Assembly: GCF_015910535.1 (NCBI RefSeq)
Contig: NZ_JACBJG010000003.1
Coordinates: 1-64,000 of the forward strand
Source: Saccharomonospora sp. NB11
GTDB taxonomy: Bacteria > Actinomycetota > Actinomycetes > Mycobacteriales > Pseudonocardiaceae
Reading direction: 5' to 3'
Length of the DNA stretch: 64,000 nucleotides
The stretch's first letter is position 1, and each line of letters opens with the position of its first letter. The notes under the pieces are model-generated. The model searched no databases and was not told the DNA's origin. It worked only from the letters and a program-made list of their open reading frames with translations. The position numbers and the translations under genes were made by a program. Of the stretch, positions 23,703 to 32,611 are shown one piece after another.

Positions 23703-23974
23703 GATTCCTCCTTGATCGCGGTAAAACGTTCTTGACCTGCGATTTCGGAAGCTAGCGAGGCGTGCCGCCGAGCGCCGATCGGTTACCGGATCCGGCGTCA
23801 CCCCCGCGGAGTCGCCCACATCGGCCGTCGCGGCAGCGTGGCCCGGGGCGACGGAGTCCCCCAACACCGCCCGAGTGGGCCACCCCGACATTCAGAAGGT
23901 CGACAGTCTCGTCCGAGCCCCACATCCCGACATCTCGGTAGCATTCGCCCGGACCCTCCAGCGAAGGGAGACCC

Positions 23975-24400
23975 ATGACTCCGGGACTTGCGGTGGCCAC
24001 TGCCACGGTGTTCGTGTGGTTGGGCATGGTGCTGGCGATCTCGTTCCTGGAAGCACCGCTCAAGTTCCGCGCACCGTCGGTGACTATCCCGATCGGCCTG
24101 GGCATCGGCCGACTCGTCTTCCGCGCGCTCAACACGGCCGAGGTGGTGCTGGCGATCACCGCGGCGATCGCCCTGGCCGTCGACCCGCCCGGCGGCGCGG
24201 TGCTGGTGTCCGGCGGCGCCGTGCTGCTGACCCTGGCCGTCCAGCTCACGCTGGTCCGCCCTCGCCTGACCCGCCGTTCGAACCGAGTCCTCGCCGGCGA
24301 GGACGTGCCCCGGTCGCGCAGCCACTACGTCTACATCGGACTGGAAGCGATCAAGACGCTCGGCCTGATCACCACGGGCGTGCTGCTGCTGATGTCGTGA
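23975..24400 (+). CDS. Small four-helix membrane protein
   Basis: A 141-residue integral membrane protein with four predicted helices (about residues 3-23, 50-67, 72-93, 119-139). A conserved-looking FLEAPLKFRAPSV segment follows helix 1, and ALNTAEVVL lies at the start of helix 2. It resembles DUF4149-like or other unnamed membrane proteins. GAAGGGAGACCC precedes the ATG at a good distance. It converges with the XRE regulator downstream. No function is assigned. Confidence 0.65.
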   Translation: MTPGLAVATATVFVWLGMVLAISFLEAPLKFRAPSVTIPIGLGIGRLVFRALNTAEVVLAITAAIALAVDPPGGAVLVSGGAVLLTLAVQLTLVRPRLTRRSNRVLAGEDVPRSRSHYVYIGLEAIKTLGLITTGVLLLMS

Positions 24401-24411
24401 CGGCGATCCGG

Positions 24412-25410
24412 CTACCCGCATCGCGCCTGCGCGGCGAGGAGGTCGCGCCGGTAGGCCTCGGCCCAGTCCGCGGCCCGCTGGTCGGCCGGTAGGGCATCGA
24501 GGCCGGCGGCGAGCAGGTCGGCCGCCCGCTGGGCGCGACCTGGCAACAGGTGGAGGGCGCGGCCGCGCTCGAGATCCCAGAAGGCCGGTGAACGGTAGTA
24601 GTGCCAGGGAGGTGCGCCGGGTAGCTCGTCGAGTGCACGCGCGGACAGCTCGACCGCTTCGTCGGTGAGCCGATCGACCGCGTAGGCGTCGCCGGTAGCG
24701 GCGTACGCGCGCGCAGCCTGCAACGCGTCGTAGGCGGCCTGTCCGGCGTAGACGTCGCGGTATCGACGGGCCACCTCGGTGAACCCGAGCGTGGCGCCGA
24801 GGTTGCCCCGCAGCCACGCGACGTGCCCCTTGAAACTCCACACGGTCGCGGCGAGGTCGTCGTCCTCGGACTCGATCGCCCATAACAACGCGCGCCCGAA
24901 CCATACGTCGGCCTCGTCGTAACGTTCGAGAGCGGTGTGGAGCCAGCCGTGGTGCTGTGCCCACTGCCCGGCGAGGTTGACCACACGCCGACGAAGCGGT
25001 CCGTGGGCGTCGACGGCGAGTTCGGTCAGGAAGTCGACGTGAGCCCGTTCGGGCAGGAGCACGGAGGCGGCGCCGACCGCGTCCTCGAGTCGACGGGTCG
25101 CGGCGAGAACGTCGGCAAGGGCATCGAGAGCGGCGGTGTCGATCGACCGTGGTCTGGCGGCAAGGTGGGCCAGTCGCTCACGGTCGACGTCCGCCCCGTG
25201 CAGCGCGGTCGGCGCCAGCGTCGCGGTCAAGCTGCCTCCGGCGCCGAGCAGCTCGTCGAGCCGTTCGGCGATGTCACGGGCGACCGCCTGACGGCCGCTC
25301 TCGTAGCGGGACAGGCTCGACTGCGAGATCGGCACCATCCGGGCGAGCGCAGGCTGAGAAAGCCCAGCCTGTTCGCGCAGCTCGCGCAACCGTCGACCGA
25401 ACGTGTCCAT
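24412..25410 (-). CDS. XRE-family regulator with a helical repeat domain
   Basis: A 332-residue protein with an N-terminal helix-turn-helix (LRELREQAGLSQPALARMVP about residues 8-27, then ISQSSLSRYESGRQAV) and a long C-terminal domain of helical pairs rich in Ala, Asp and Trp, like tetratricopeptide-type sensor domains of actinobacterial XRE proteins. ATG 25410 is taken because the HTH begins six residues in; the longer frame upstream lies in the divergent promoter region. It is divergent from the cyclo-ligase-like gene, with about 200 bases between them. Its ligand and targets are unknown. Confidence 0.75.
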   Translation of the reverse strand: MDTFGRRLRELREQAGLSQPALARMVPISQSSLSRYESGRQAVARDIAERLDELLGAGGSLTATLAPTALHGADVDRERLAHLAARPRSIDTAALDALADVLAATRRLEDAVGAASVLLPERAHVDFLTELAVDAHGPLRRRVVNLAGQWAQHHGWLHTALERYDEADVWFGRALLWAIESEDDDLAATVWSFKGHVAWLRGNLGATLGFTEVARRYRDVYAGQAAYDALQAARAYAATGDAYAVDRLTDEAVELSARALDELPGAPPWHYYRSPAFWDLERGRALHLLPGRAQRAADLLAAGLDALPADQRAADWAEAYRRDLLAAQARCG

Positions 25411-25612
25411 GCACCCACCCCGTTCCCGTGGCCAGGCGTGCCCGCACCATGTGCACACGATCAGACACGAAGCGTATCGAGGAAATCGCGCGGCGGAAGT
25501 GGGCTGGACATGGTCTTTCGGTGCTTGCCGAGAACTCCGACCATGGCGGAACGTGGACCAGGACGTGTACGACCGGGTGATGACCCTGCTGACGGCGTGA
25601 GGAGCAGCGGCG

Positions 25613-26338
25613 ATGACCGTGGATGAGAGGAAACGAGCTGTCCGCGAGCACGTGTGGGCGCTGCTGGAGGAACACCATGCCGCACCGGCTGGTGTGCACG
25701 GCCGGATTCCCGCCTTCTTCGGCGCGGACGAAGCCGCCGACAGGCTCGCGGAGCTGCCGGAATGGCAGTCCGCCACGATCGTCAAAGCGGTGCCTGACAC
25801 AGCTCAACAGCCGGTGCGCGCCCGCGCTCTCGGCGAAGGCAAGCTGGTCTACATGGCGGTGCCGAAGCTCGCCAAGACAAAGCCCTTCTACCTGCTCGAT
25901 CCGGACACCTTGCCTGTGACTCCCGCCGAGGCCGCCGACAAGGGAGCCGCAGCCAAAGTCGGTCAGGCCGTCGACGTGGACAGCATGCGGCCGCCTGACC
26001 TCATCGTGTGCGGAAGCGTCGCCGTGAACCGCCACGGCGTGCGCCTCGGCAAAGGAGCCGGATACTCCGACATCGAGGTCGCATTCCTCCAGGAAGCCGG
26101 GCTGATCGGCCCCGAAACGACGATCGCGACCACCGTGCACGACCTGCAAGTCATCGACGATGACCTACCCGAGACCCGGCACGACTTCAGCGTGGACATC
26201 ATCGTGACCCCCACCACCGTGATCAGGTGCGATGAACCACGGCGGCCGAGCGGGCTGCTCTGGGACGACCTCCCGGCGGAGAAGATCGCCGCGATTCCCG
26301 CACTCGCGGCACGCCTGCGACACCGAAGCGACGCCTGA
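25613..26338 (+). CDS. 5-formyltetrahydrofolate cyclo-ligase-like protein
   Basis: A 241-residue protein of the 5-FTHF cyclo-ligase superfamily. The hallmarks are VYMAVPKLAKTKPFYLLDPD (about residues 80-99), PDLIVCGSVAVNRHGVRLGKG (about 128-147) and GAGYSDIEVAFLQEAGL (about 148-164), matching the nucleotide- and substrate-binding GxGxGYxD region. The closest group may be the shorter MTHFSD-like subfamily, so activity on folinate is not certain. The gene starts after GGAGCAGCG and stands divergent from the XRE regulator. A short open frame (25403-25600) ending in DRVMTLLTA precedes it but is not called as a gene. Confidence 0.7.
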   Translation: MTVDERKRAVREHVWALLEEHHAAPAGVHGRIPAFFGADEAADRLAELPEWQSATIVKAVPDTAQQPVRARALGEGKLVYMAVPKLAKTKPFYLLDPDTLPVTPAEAADKGAAAKVGQAVDVDSMRPPDLIVCGSVAVNRHGVRLGKGAGYSDIEVAFLQEAGLIGPETTIATTVHDLQVIDDDLPETRHDFSVDIIVTPTTVIRCDEPRRPSGLLWDDLPAEKIAAIPALAARLRHRSDA

Positions 26339-26430
26339 GCACATCACGATCCCGCTCACGGGACGGCATTCCCACCCGACCGATTCCGACGACCGTCCAC
26401 ACCAGAGGGAGCAAAAGCCTGCCCACACAA

Positions 26431-26461
26431 CCAAAAACCCCAGGTCCTTCGACCTGGGGTT
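26431..26461 (-). terminator. Rho-independent terminator of tRNA-Arg
   Basis: Perfect 11-bp stem (26436-26446 with 26451-26461, loop of four) lies directly after the tRNA 3' end and is followed on the minus strand by a run of Ts. Confidence 0.85.
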
Positions 26462-26463
26462 GG

Positions 26464-26539
26464 TGGCGCGCCCGTAGGGATTCGAACCCCAAACCTTCTG
26501 ATCCGTAGTCAGATGCTCTATCCGTTGAGCTACGGGCGC
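26464..26539 (-). tRNA. tRNA-Arg (anticodon ACG)
   Basis: A full cloverleaf on the minus strand: acceptor GCGCCCG/CGGGCGC, anticodon loop CTACGGA, T-loop TTCGAAT, and an encoded CCA end. The anticodon ACG reads the CGN arginine box after deamination. A TACAAT -10 box lies about 10 bases upstream (26550 area) and a terminator follows at once. Confidence 0.92.
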
Positions 26540-26598
26540 ATCATGTTCAATTGTACCCGATCGAGATCGGGGTGGTGCTCGGGGGGTTCCGAGCTCCG

Positions 26599-26688
26599 CG
26601 GAGGCTCCGGGATTTGAACCCGGGAGGGGGGGTTACCCCCAACCGCATTAGCAGTGCGGCGCCATAGACCAGACTAGGCGAAGCCTCC
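26599..26688 (-). tRNA. tRNA-Ser (anticodon GCT)
   Basis: A 90-base class II tRNA on the minus strand: acceptor GGAGGCT/AGCCTCC, anticodon stem CCGCA/TGCGG with loop CTGCTAA, a long G-rich variable arm, and T-loop TTCAAAT. CCA is not encoded. It lies 60 bases upstream of the tRNA-Arg, the same pair order seen in mycobacteria. Confidence 0.92.
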
Positions 26689-26769
26689 CAGGTCGCGACC
26701 ACTGCGTACATAGGTTACACACGTGCGCCGCGACCGTTTCACCCACCCCCCTCTAAAGGGGTGACCAGG

Positions 26770-28767
26770 TCATTTGCCGCTCGCGTAGGCCAGGAAGGGT
26801 TGCAGGGCCTCCGGGTTGGCCAACGCGTCTCGGCTCACCGCGCGGTCCGGGTCGACGCCCTTGAGGATCTTCTTCACCGGCACCTCGCACTTCTTGCCGT
26901 TGAGCGTCCTCGGCACCGCGGCCACGGGAATGAACCGGTCGGGCACGTGCCTCGGCGACAGGGCCTTGCGCAGTTCCGTGCGGAGGCGTGGCTCCACGTC
27001 GTCGAGCGTGGTGCCCTCGGCGAGCACCACGAAGCACAGCAGCTCGCCCTCCTCGTTCGCGGAGGTGTCGATGACGAGTGAGTCGAGCACCTCGTCGAAG
27101 CCCTCGACGACGCGGTAGAACTCGGACGTTCCCATGCGAACGCCGCCCCGGTTCAACGTGGAGTCGCTGCGTCCGTAGATCACCGCCGAACCCCGGTCGG
27201 TGATCTTGATCCAGTCGCCGTGTCGCCACAGGCCCGGGAAGTCCTCGAAGTACGCCTCCCGCAGCCTGCTGCCGTCGGGGTCGTTCCAGAAGAACACCGG
27301 CATCGACGGCATGGGCTTGGTGACCACCAGCTCGCCCACCTGGTCGGTCACGGGACGGCCCTCGTCGTCGAACGCCTCCACCGCCGCGCCCAGCGCCCGG
27401 CACGACAGCTCGCCCAGCCACACCGGCACGTCGGGGGCGGAGCCGACGAACGCCGTGCACAGGTCGGTGCCGCCCGACACAGAGCAGATCTGCACCCGCG
27501 AGCCGATCTCGTCGGCGATCCAGCGGAAGCCTTCCACCGTCAGCGGCGCGCCGGTCGACCCGAGTGCCCGCAGCGACGACAGGTCGAACTCCGCCGCCGG
27601 GCGCAACTTCTGCTTGAGGCAGCTCTGCACGAACGGCGCGGACGTGCCGAAGTAGGTCACGCGGTGCTGCTCCGCCAGCCGCCACAGCGTCCGCAGGTCC
27701 GGGTGGCCGGGGCTGCCGTCGTACAGCACGAGGGTGGTGCCCACGAGCAGGCCGGAGATGAGGAAGTTCCACATCATCCACCCCGTCGTGGTGAACCAGA
27801 AGAACCGCTCCCCCGGGCCGAGGTCGCATTGCAGCGTGAGTGCCTTCAGATGCTCGACGGTGATGCCGCCGTGGCCCTGCACGATGCCCTTCGGCAGCCC
27901 CGTGGTGCCCGACGAGTACAGGACCCACAGCGGGTGGTCGAAGTCCACTGGCTCGAACGCCAGCTCCGCCCCCGCGTACCGGGCGAGCAGGGTGTCCCAG
28001 TCGAGCGAATCGGGCACCCGACCGCCCTCGTAGTCGACGACGATCGTCGCCTTCAGCCCGGGGAGTTCGCCGCGGAGCTGTTCGATCGTGGGCCGCACGT
28101 CGAACGACCGCCCGTTGTAGACGTAGCCGTTGACGGCGATCAGCACCTTGGGCTCGATCTGGGCGAAGCGGTCGGACACGGCGCGCACACCGAAGTCCGG
28201 CGAGCACGACGACCACGTCGCCCCGAGGGACGCCGCGGCGAGGAACGCCACCAACGTCTGCGGGCAGTTCGGGGCGAGCGCGACGACCCGGTCGCCCTTG
28301 CCGACGCCCAGCTCCCGCAGCGCGGCGCGCGCCGCCGCCACCTCCGCGCGGAGCGTGCCGTAGGTGAGACGTCGTTCGACGCCGTCCTCCCGCTGGAAGA
28401 CGACCGCGAGCTCGTCATCGGCCTTCTCGGCTCCCGCGATCGGCCGCAGCGCGTGCTCGGCGTAGTTCAACGTGCCGCCGGGGAACCACCGGGCACCCGG
28501 CATGCGGGCCTCGGCGAGCGGCTCGGTGGGTCGCTCGTGCCAGCGGACGCCGAAGTAGTCGGTCAACGCCGCCCAGAACTCCGGAAGCTGCTGCACCGAG
28601 TACGCCCACAGCTCGTCGTAGTCCGCGAGGTTCACGCCACGCTCGGCGCGCAGCCACCGGCGGAAGTCGGCGATACGGCTTGCCTCGACACGATCCGGGT
28701 CGGGCCGCCACAGGACCTCGGGAACGACCTGACCGACGTCAGCACTGTCAGCACTGTCAGCACTCAT
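26770..28767 (-). CDS. Acetoacetyl-CoA synthetase
   Basis: A 665-residue adenylate-forming enzyme that activates acetoacetate to acetoacetyl-CoA with ATP. Motifs include the P-loop LYSSGTTGLPKGIVQGHGG (about residues 290-308), FWFTTTGWMMWNFLISGLL (about 328-346), GSTGAPLTVEGFRWI, GDWIKITDRGSAVIYGRSDS (about 529-548) and the catalytic Lys in RTLNGKKCEVPVKKIL (about 624-639). Length and these segments fit the acetoacetate-CoA ligase branch rather than acetyl-CoA synthetase. The first residues carry a perfect triple 9-base repeat (28738-28764) encoding ADS three times. It may serve ketone-body or PHB-related metabolism. Confidence 0.88.
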   Translation of the reverse strand: MSADSADSADVGQVVPEVLWRPDPDRVEASRIADFRRWLRAERGVNLADYDELWAYSVQQLPEFWAALTDYFGVRWHERPTEPLAEARMPGARWFPGGTLNYAEHALRPIAGAEKADDELAVVFQREDGVERRLTYGTLRAEVAAARAALRELGVGKGDRVVALAPNCPQTLVAFLAAASLGATWSSCSPDFGVRAVSDRFAQIEPKVLIAVNGYVYNGRSFDVRPTIEQLRGELPGLKATIVVDYEGGRVPDSLDWDTLLARYAGAELAFEPVDFDHPLWVLYSSGTTGLPKGIVQGHGGITVEHLKALTLQCDLGPGERFFWFTTTGWMMWNFLISGLLVGTTLVLYDGSPGHPDLRTLWRLAEQHRVTYFGTSAPFVQSCLKQKLRPAAEFDLSSLRALGSTGAPLTVEGFRWIADEIGSRVQICSVSGGTDLCTAFVGSAPDVPVWLGELSCRALGAAVEAFDDEGRPVTDQVGELVVTKPMPSMPVFFWNDPDGSRLREAYFEDFPGLWRHGDWIKITDRGSAVIYGRSDSTLNRGGVRMGTSEFYRVVEGFDEVLDSLVIDTSANEEGELLCFVVLAEGTTLDDVEPRLRTELRKALSPRHVPDRFIPVAAVPRTLNGKKCEVPVKKILKGVDPDRAVSRDALANPEALQPFLAYASGK

Positions 28768-28872
28768 GGTCGGAGCGTAAGGCACGAAAGGCGTCCCCCG
28801 CGCCGGTGAATCGGCACACAATCGGCACGCCGGAGGTGTGCTCGAACCCCGTGACCGCGCGCCGCGTGGACG

Positions 28873-29526
28873 TCAGCGCAGGTGGGCGTCGAACCAGGAC
28901 AGGGTGCGCTGCCACGCCTCGGCCGCGGCGTCGGGATCGGCGTCGAAGCGGTGGCTCGCCCCCGCGTACCGCACGACGTTGGTGGCGACCTTCGACCGGC
29001 CCGCCGCCTCCTTGAGCTTGTCGATCTCGGCCTGCCCCGCCTCGTCGCCGTTGTCGCCGTACAGCCCGAGCCACGGGCTCGCGAGGTCGCTGGCGATGTC
29101 GATCAGTGCGGGCAGTCCGGCCGCGGCGGGCGCCTCGATGCCCCGCCCTCCGACGCTCACGGCAGCCCCGAGTTTCCGGTTCGCGGCCACGACCAACGCC
29201 GCGGTGCCACCGAGGTCGAAGCCCACGACACCGAGCTGGTCGCCGCGTACGCCCTGGTCGACGAGCCACGCGAGCGTCGTGTCGAGGGCGGCGAGCACCG
29301 CGCCTCCGACGCCGTCACCGCCCTCGGCGCCGTCGATCTCCGGCGCGACCGCGAACCATCCCTCGGCGGCGAGCGACGCCACCAGCAGCCGCGCGGCGTC
29401 GGTCACGGCGCCCACCTCGTGAAGAACCACGAGTCCGCCACGCACCGCACCGTCCGGTTCGGCGTACGTCAGCCCGAGTCGACGGCCGTCTGCTCGCTCG
29501 TAGTCCTGCGTGTGCGTCTGCGTCAT
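28873..29526 (-). CDS. Dienelactone hydrolase-like protein with Asp at the nucleophile position
   Basis: A 217-residue alpha/beta-hydrolase of the dienelactone hydrolase family. The family landmarks VVLHEVGAVTDAARLLVASL (about 34-53, holding the conserved Glu) and GASHRFD (about 189-195, catalytic His) are present, as is YGDNGDEAG for the acidic residue. In the family the nucleophile is Cys in GFCxGG; here the segment reads VVGFDLGGTAAL (about 98-109), so the nucleophile is replaced by Asp. Activity as a normal DLH is thus doubtful. Start taken at ATG 29526; an upstream start at 29538 is possible. The gene is divergent from the GNAT gene. Confidence 0.8.
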   Translation of the reverse strand: MTQTHTQDYERADGRRLGLTYAEPDGAVRGGLVVLHEVGAVTDAARLLVASLAAEGWFAVAPEIDGAEGGDGVGGAVLAALDTTLAWLVDQGVRGDQLGVVGFDLGGTAALVVAANRKLGAAVSVGGRGIEAPAAAGLPALIDIASDLASPWLGLYGDNGDEAGQAEIDKLKEAAGRSKVATNVVRYAGASHRFDADPDAAAEAWQRTLSWFDAHLR

Positions 29527-29662
29527 GTGTCTACTCAACCACCGGCGGTGTACCCCTGGTCAACGTGAGATCGCAGATACCCGCAGGTCCTGGCCCCCCA
29601 CGTTCGGGCGACTCCGGCGGATCACACCCCACCATGATCATCGCTGTGGTGGACTCGGCGAC

Positions 29663-30412
29663 GTGGAGATCGTGACGTTGGCGAAGCGACCCGAACTCGC
29701 GGAGGCGACCTTCGCGATTCCCTACCCCGCGAACACCCCTCGGTTCATGGCGGGCAACCTCGCGGGCCTGCTCGTGCGGTGTCGACGCGTGTTCCGGCTC
29801 TGGCCCCACCTCGTGGTCGCGCTGCTCGACGACGACGGTCGTCCGGTGGCACGCGGCGTGATGGTCGCCTACCTCGCCGACCGCGACGACCGGCCCGCGT
29901 TCCCCGACCTCGGCTGGGACCAGGTGGCCGCGTGGGCGGCGGAGGACGCGCTGGACGGCCTCACCCCCGACACGGCGTGTGCGTTGGAGATCGCCGTGCA
30001 TCCGGACCGCCAGGGCCGAGGCGACTCCCGTCGGGTGCTGGAGGCGATGCGGGAGGCGGTGGGCGCGGCCCGCCTCGACGCGCTCGTGTGCCCGGTGCGC
30101 CCACCCGACAAGGCGGCCGTCCCGACGATGCCGATGCGCGAGTACGTCGAGCGCAGGCGCCCGGACGGACTGCCCGAGGACCGCTGGCTGCGCACCCACG
30201 TGCGCGCGGGTGGCCGGATCGAGCACGTCGCCGACTGCTCGATGACCATCCAGGCGCCGCTCGACCGGTGGCGCCGGTGGACCGGGCTGCCGTTCGACTC
30301 GGACGGTCCCGTCGTCGTCGAAGGTGGCCTGGCACCCGCGCTGACCTCGACCGCGCACAACCTCGCCGTGTACGTCGAGCCGAACGTGTGGGTCTCGCAC
30401 GAGCCCGCCTGA
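29663..30412 (+). CDS. GNAT-family N-acetyltransferase
   Basis: A 249-residue acetyltransferase. The acetyl-CoA binding region is seen as [20 protein letters not shown] (about residues 105-124), with the RQGRG loop of motif A. The C-terminal part beyond 150 is unusual for the smaller GNATs and contains [20 protein letters not shown] and an [10 protein letters not shown] ending. The GTG at 29663 was chosen because upstream sequence in the frame is His/Arg-rich and lies across the divergent promoter. Substrate unknown. Confidence 0.7.
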   Translation: MEIVTLAKRPELAEATFAIPYPANTPRFMAGNLAGLLVRCRRVFRLWPHLVVALLDDDGRPVARGVMVAYLADRDDRPAFPDLGWDQVAAWAAEDALDGLTPDTACALEIAVHPDRQGRGDSRRVLEAMREAVGAARLDALVCPVRPPDKAAVPTMPMREYVERRRPDGLPEDRWLRTHVRAGGRIEHVADCSMTIQAPLDRWRRWTGLPFDSDGPVVVEGGLAPALTSTAHNLAVYVEPNVWVSHEPA

Positions 30413-30513
30413 CGGCGACGCGATCACCTCGCTCCCCGGCGAACATCACTTCTGGCGGCCGAACGAGCGAGATAGGTTGGGTCGCGACCCGTTCTCAACG
30501 ACGAGGAGCCGCC

Positions 30514-31569
30514 ATGTCCGAGATCCCGACACGTGCCGACCTCGCCGCCCTGCCCGCCTACGTTCCGGGACGGACCGTCCCGGGGGCCGTCAAACTCGCC
30601 AGCAACGAGGTTCCCGAGGGACCGTTGCCGAGTGTCGCCGACGCCATCGCGCGCGCGAGCCACGAGATCAACCGCTATCCCGATCTCGGTGCGTGGACAC
30701 TCGTCGACCGGCTGGCCAAGGAGTACGACGTCTCGACGTCCCAGGTGGCCGTCGGGTGCGGCTCGGTGTCGCTCTGCCAGCAGTTCGTGCAGGCGCTGTG
30801 CGCCCCGGGCGAGGAGGTGCTCTTCGCGTGGCGTTCCTTCGAGGCGTACCCGATCGTCACGCAGGTCGCCAACGCCACGCCCGTGCGCGTGCCGCTGACG
30901 CCCTCGCACACACACGACCTGGACGCGATGCTGGCGGCGATCACGCCGAAGACGCGGCTGATCTTCGTGTGCAACCCGAACAACCCGACGGGAACGGCCG
31001 TGCGGCGCGAGGAGCTGACGCGGTTCCTCGACAGCGTGCCCTCGGACGTCGTGGTGGTGCTCGACGAGGCCTACCGCGAATTCGTCACCGACCCCGACGT
31101 CCCGGACGGCCTGGAGTTCGCGCGCACCCGACGCAACGTCGCCGTGCTGCGCACCTTCTCGAAGGCGTACGGGCTCGCCGGGCTGCGGGTCGGGTACGCG
31201 ATCGCCGCGGAGGAGGTCATCGAGGCCCTGCGCAAGGTGTACGTGGCGTTCAGCGTGAACGCGCTCGCCCAGACGGCGGCGTTGGCGTCGCTCGACGCGA
31301 AGGACGAGTTGCTGGCGCGCTGCACCGGGATCGTGCGCGAACGCACCCGGGTGCGCGACGCGCTGCTCGACGCGGGCTACGAGGTACCGGAGACGTCGGC
31401 GAACTTCGTGTGGCTGCCTCTCGGTGACCGCACGGTCGCCTTCGCCGAGCACGCACTGGAGCACAAGGTCGTGGTGCGCCCCTTCGCGGGCGACGGCGTG
31501 CGCGTGACCATCGGCACCCCCGAGGAGAACGACGTCTTCCTCGAAGCGGCACGCACCTTCCCGCGCTGA
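30514..31569 (+). CDS. pat: Aromatic amino acid / histidinol-phosphate-type aminotransferase (Pat/HisC)
   Basis: A 351-residue class I/II PLP aminotransferase. Conserved parts: [20 protein letters not shown] (about 28-47), [21 protein letters not shown] (about 151-163), LDEAYREFV (about 187-195) and the PLP-lysine motif [16 protein letters not shown] (about 212-227). It is most like the mycobacterial aromatic aminotransferase Pat (HisC2, Rv3772), which makes phenylalanine or tyrosine. GAGGAGCC precedes the ATG. The downstream order in M. tuberculosis also leads to bpa and glfT1 genes found later in this window. Confidence 0.87.
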   Translation: MSEIPTRADLAALPAYVPGRTVPGAVKLASNEVPEGPLPSVADAIARASHEINRYPDLGAWTLVDRLAKEYDVSTSQVAVGCGSVSLCQQFVQALCAPGEEVLFAWRSFEAYPIVTQVANATPVRVPLTPSHTHDLDAMLAAITPKTRLIFVCNPNNPTGTAVRREELTRFLDSVPSDVVVVLDEAYREFVTDPDVPDGLEFARTRRNVAVLRTFSKAYGLAGLRVGYAIAAEEVIEALRKVYVAFSVNALAQTAALASLDAKDELLARCTGIVRERTRVRDALLDAGYEVPETSANFVWLPLGDRTVAFAEHALEHKVVVRPFAGDGVRVTIGTPEENDVFLEAARTFPR

Positions 31570-31617
31570 GGCGCGTCGGGCCGGGGCGGGCGACTTCCGA
31601 CGCCCCGGCCTGCGACG

Positions 31618-32403
31618 TCAGAACTGCCGCAGCACGAGCTGCACCATCGCCGCCACGCCGACGATCACGATCGTGGCCCGCAGAGCGGTGGGTGAGAGCT
31701 TGCGCCCGACCTTGGCGCCGAGCTGGCCGCCCACCACCGATCCCACGGCGAGCAGAGCCACCACACCCCAGTGCACGGGTGCCACGAACGCGTAGACCGT
31801 GCCTGCCACGACGTTGACCACCGCCGACAGCACGTTCTTCACGGCGTTGAGGCGTTGCAGGCTCTCGTTGATCAGCATTCCCATGACGGCCATGAGCATC
31901 ACGCCCTGGGCCGCCGTGAAGTACCCGCCGTAGATGCCGATCAGGAAGATGAGCCCGACCACGAGAACCGCGCCGCCGAGCTCGGAGGACTGCGTGGCCG
32001 CCGCCGCGCGCTCCTCCCGGCGTCGCAGCACCCAGCTCGACACCTTCGGTTGCACGATGACGAGCACGACGGCGAGACCGACGAGCACGGGAACCACGGT
32101 CTCGAAGGCGTCGGGCGGCAACGACAGCAGCAACACCGCGCCGCAGATGGCTCCCAGCAGCGAGGCGGGCGTGAACCGCAGCAGCCGGGCACGTTGGCCC
32201 CGCAGCTCCTCCCGGTAGCCGATCGCGCCGCTGATACTGCCGGGGGCGAGCCCGATCGCGTTCGACGTCGTCGCCGTCACCGGCGGGTAGCCGAGCGCCA
32301 CGAGCACGGGGAACGTCACGAGCGTCCCCGACCCGACGACCGTGTTGATCATCCCGGCCCAGACGCCCGCCACGGCGATCAGGACCGCATGCCACCAGAT
32401 CAT
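31618..32403 (-). CDS. TauE/SafE-type membrane transporter
   Basis: A 261-residue polytopic protein with about eight predicted helices and the typical duplicated family motif: GMINTVVGSGTLVTFPVLVA (about 17-36), ALGYPPVTATTSNAIGLAPG (about 36-55), and the second-half GIYGGYFTAAQGVMLMAVMG (about 150-169). Members move sulfoacetate, sulfite or related organic anions; this substrate is not evident. ATG 32403 gives a normal N-terminus; ATG 32433 is ten residues earlier. Its promoter region is adjacent to that of the SigF operon. Confidence 0.82.
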   Translation of the reverse strand: MIWWHAVLIAVAGVWAGMINTVVGSGTLVTFPVLVALGYPPVTATTSNAIGLAPGSISGAIGYREELRGQRARLLRFTPASLLGAICGAVLLLSLPPDAFETVVPVLVGLAVVLVIVQPKVSSWVLRRREERAAAATQSSELGGAVLVVGLIFLIGIYGGYFTAAQGVMLMAVMGMLINESLQRLNAVKNVLSAVVNVVAGTVYAFVAPVHWGVVALLAVGSVVGGQLGAKVGRKLSPTALRATIVIVGVAAMVQLVLRQF

Positions 32404-32514
32404 GCTGCACTCACGCGGGCTGACATTAGGCACACTTCGGCGGATCGACCCTCCCGAGCCCGAAAACCGTGGGCGGAGTCACCACCGGAACCGGACTTCT
32501 CGATCTTCGTTCGC

Positions 32515-32539
32515 GTTTCCACTCACCCCCTATCGGGTA
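32515..32539 (+). promoter_or_regulatory. SigF-type promoter of the baeRF-rsbW-sigF operon
   Basis: GTTT (32515-32518), 16 bases, GGGTA (32535-32539). It lies 73 bases upstream of the first gene of the operon and would make sigF self-controlled. Confidence 0.65.
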
Positions 32540-32611
32540 GTCCAAGCACAGGTGGACCGGACCGAGAACAGCTCCAGCGGCGACCGACGGTGACACGGAC
32601 GAGGAGGCGGA

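Noticed and set aside
25403-25600. 65-codon plus-strand frame ending in DRVMTLLTA just before the cyclo-ligase gene
   Set aside because: The end looks coding-like but the start overlaps the XRE start and there is no ribosome binding site; could be a short peptide, not supported enough.
26464-26688. Integration site of a mobile element at the tRNA pair
   Set aside because: No integrase, no repeated tRNA 3' end and normal neighbours.
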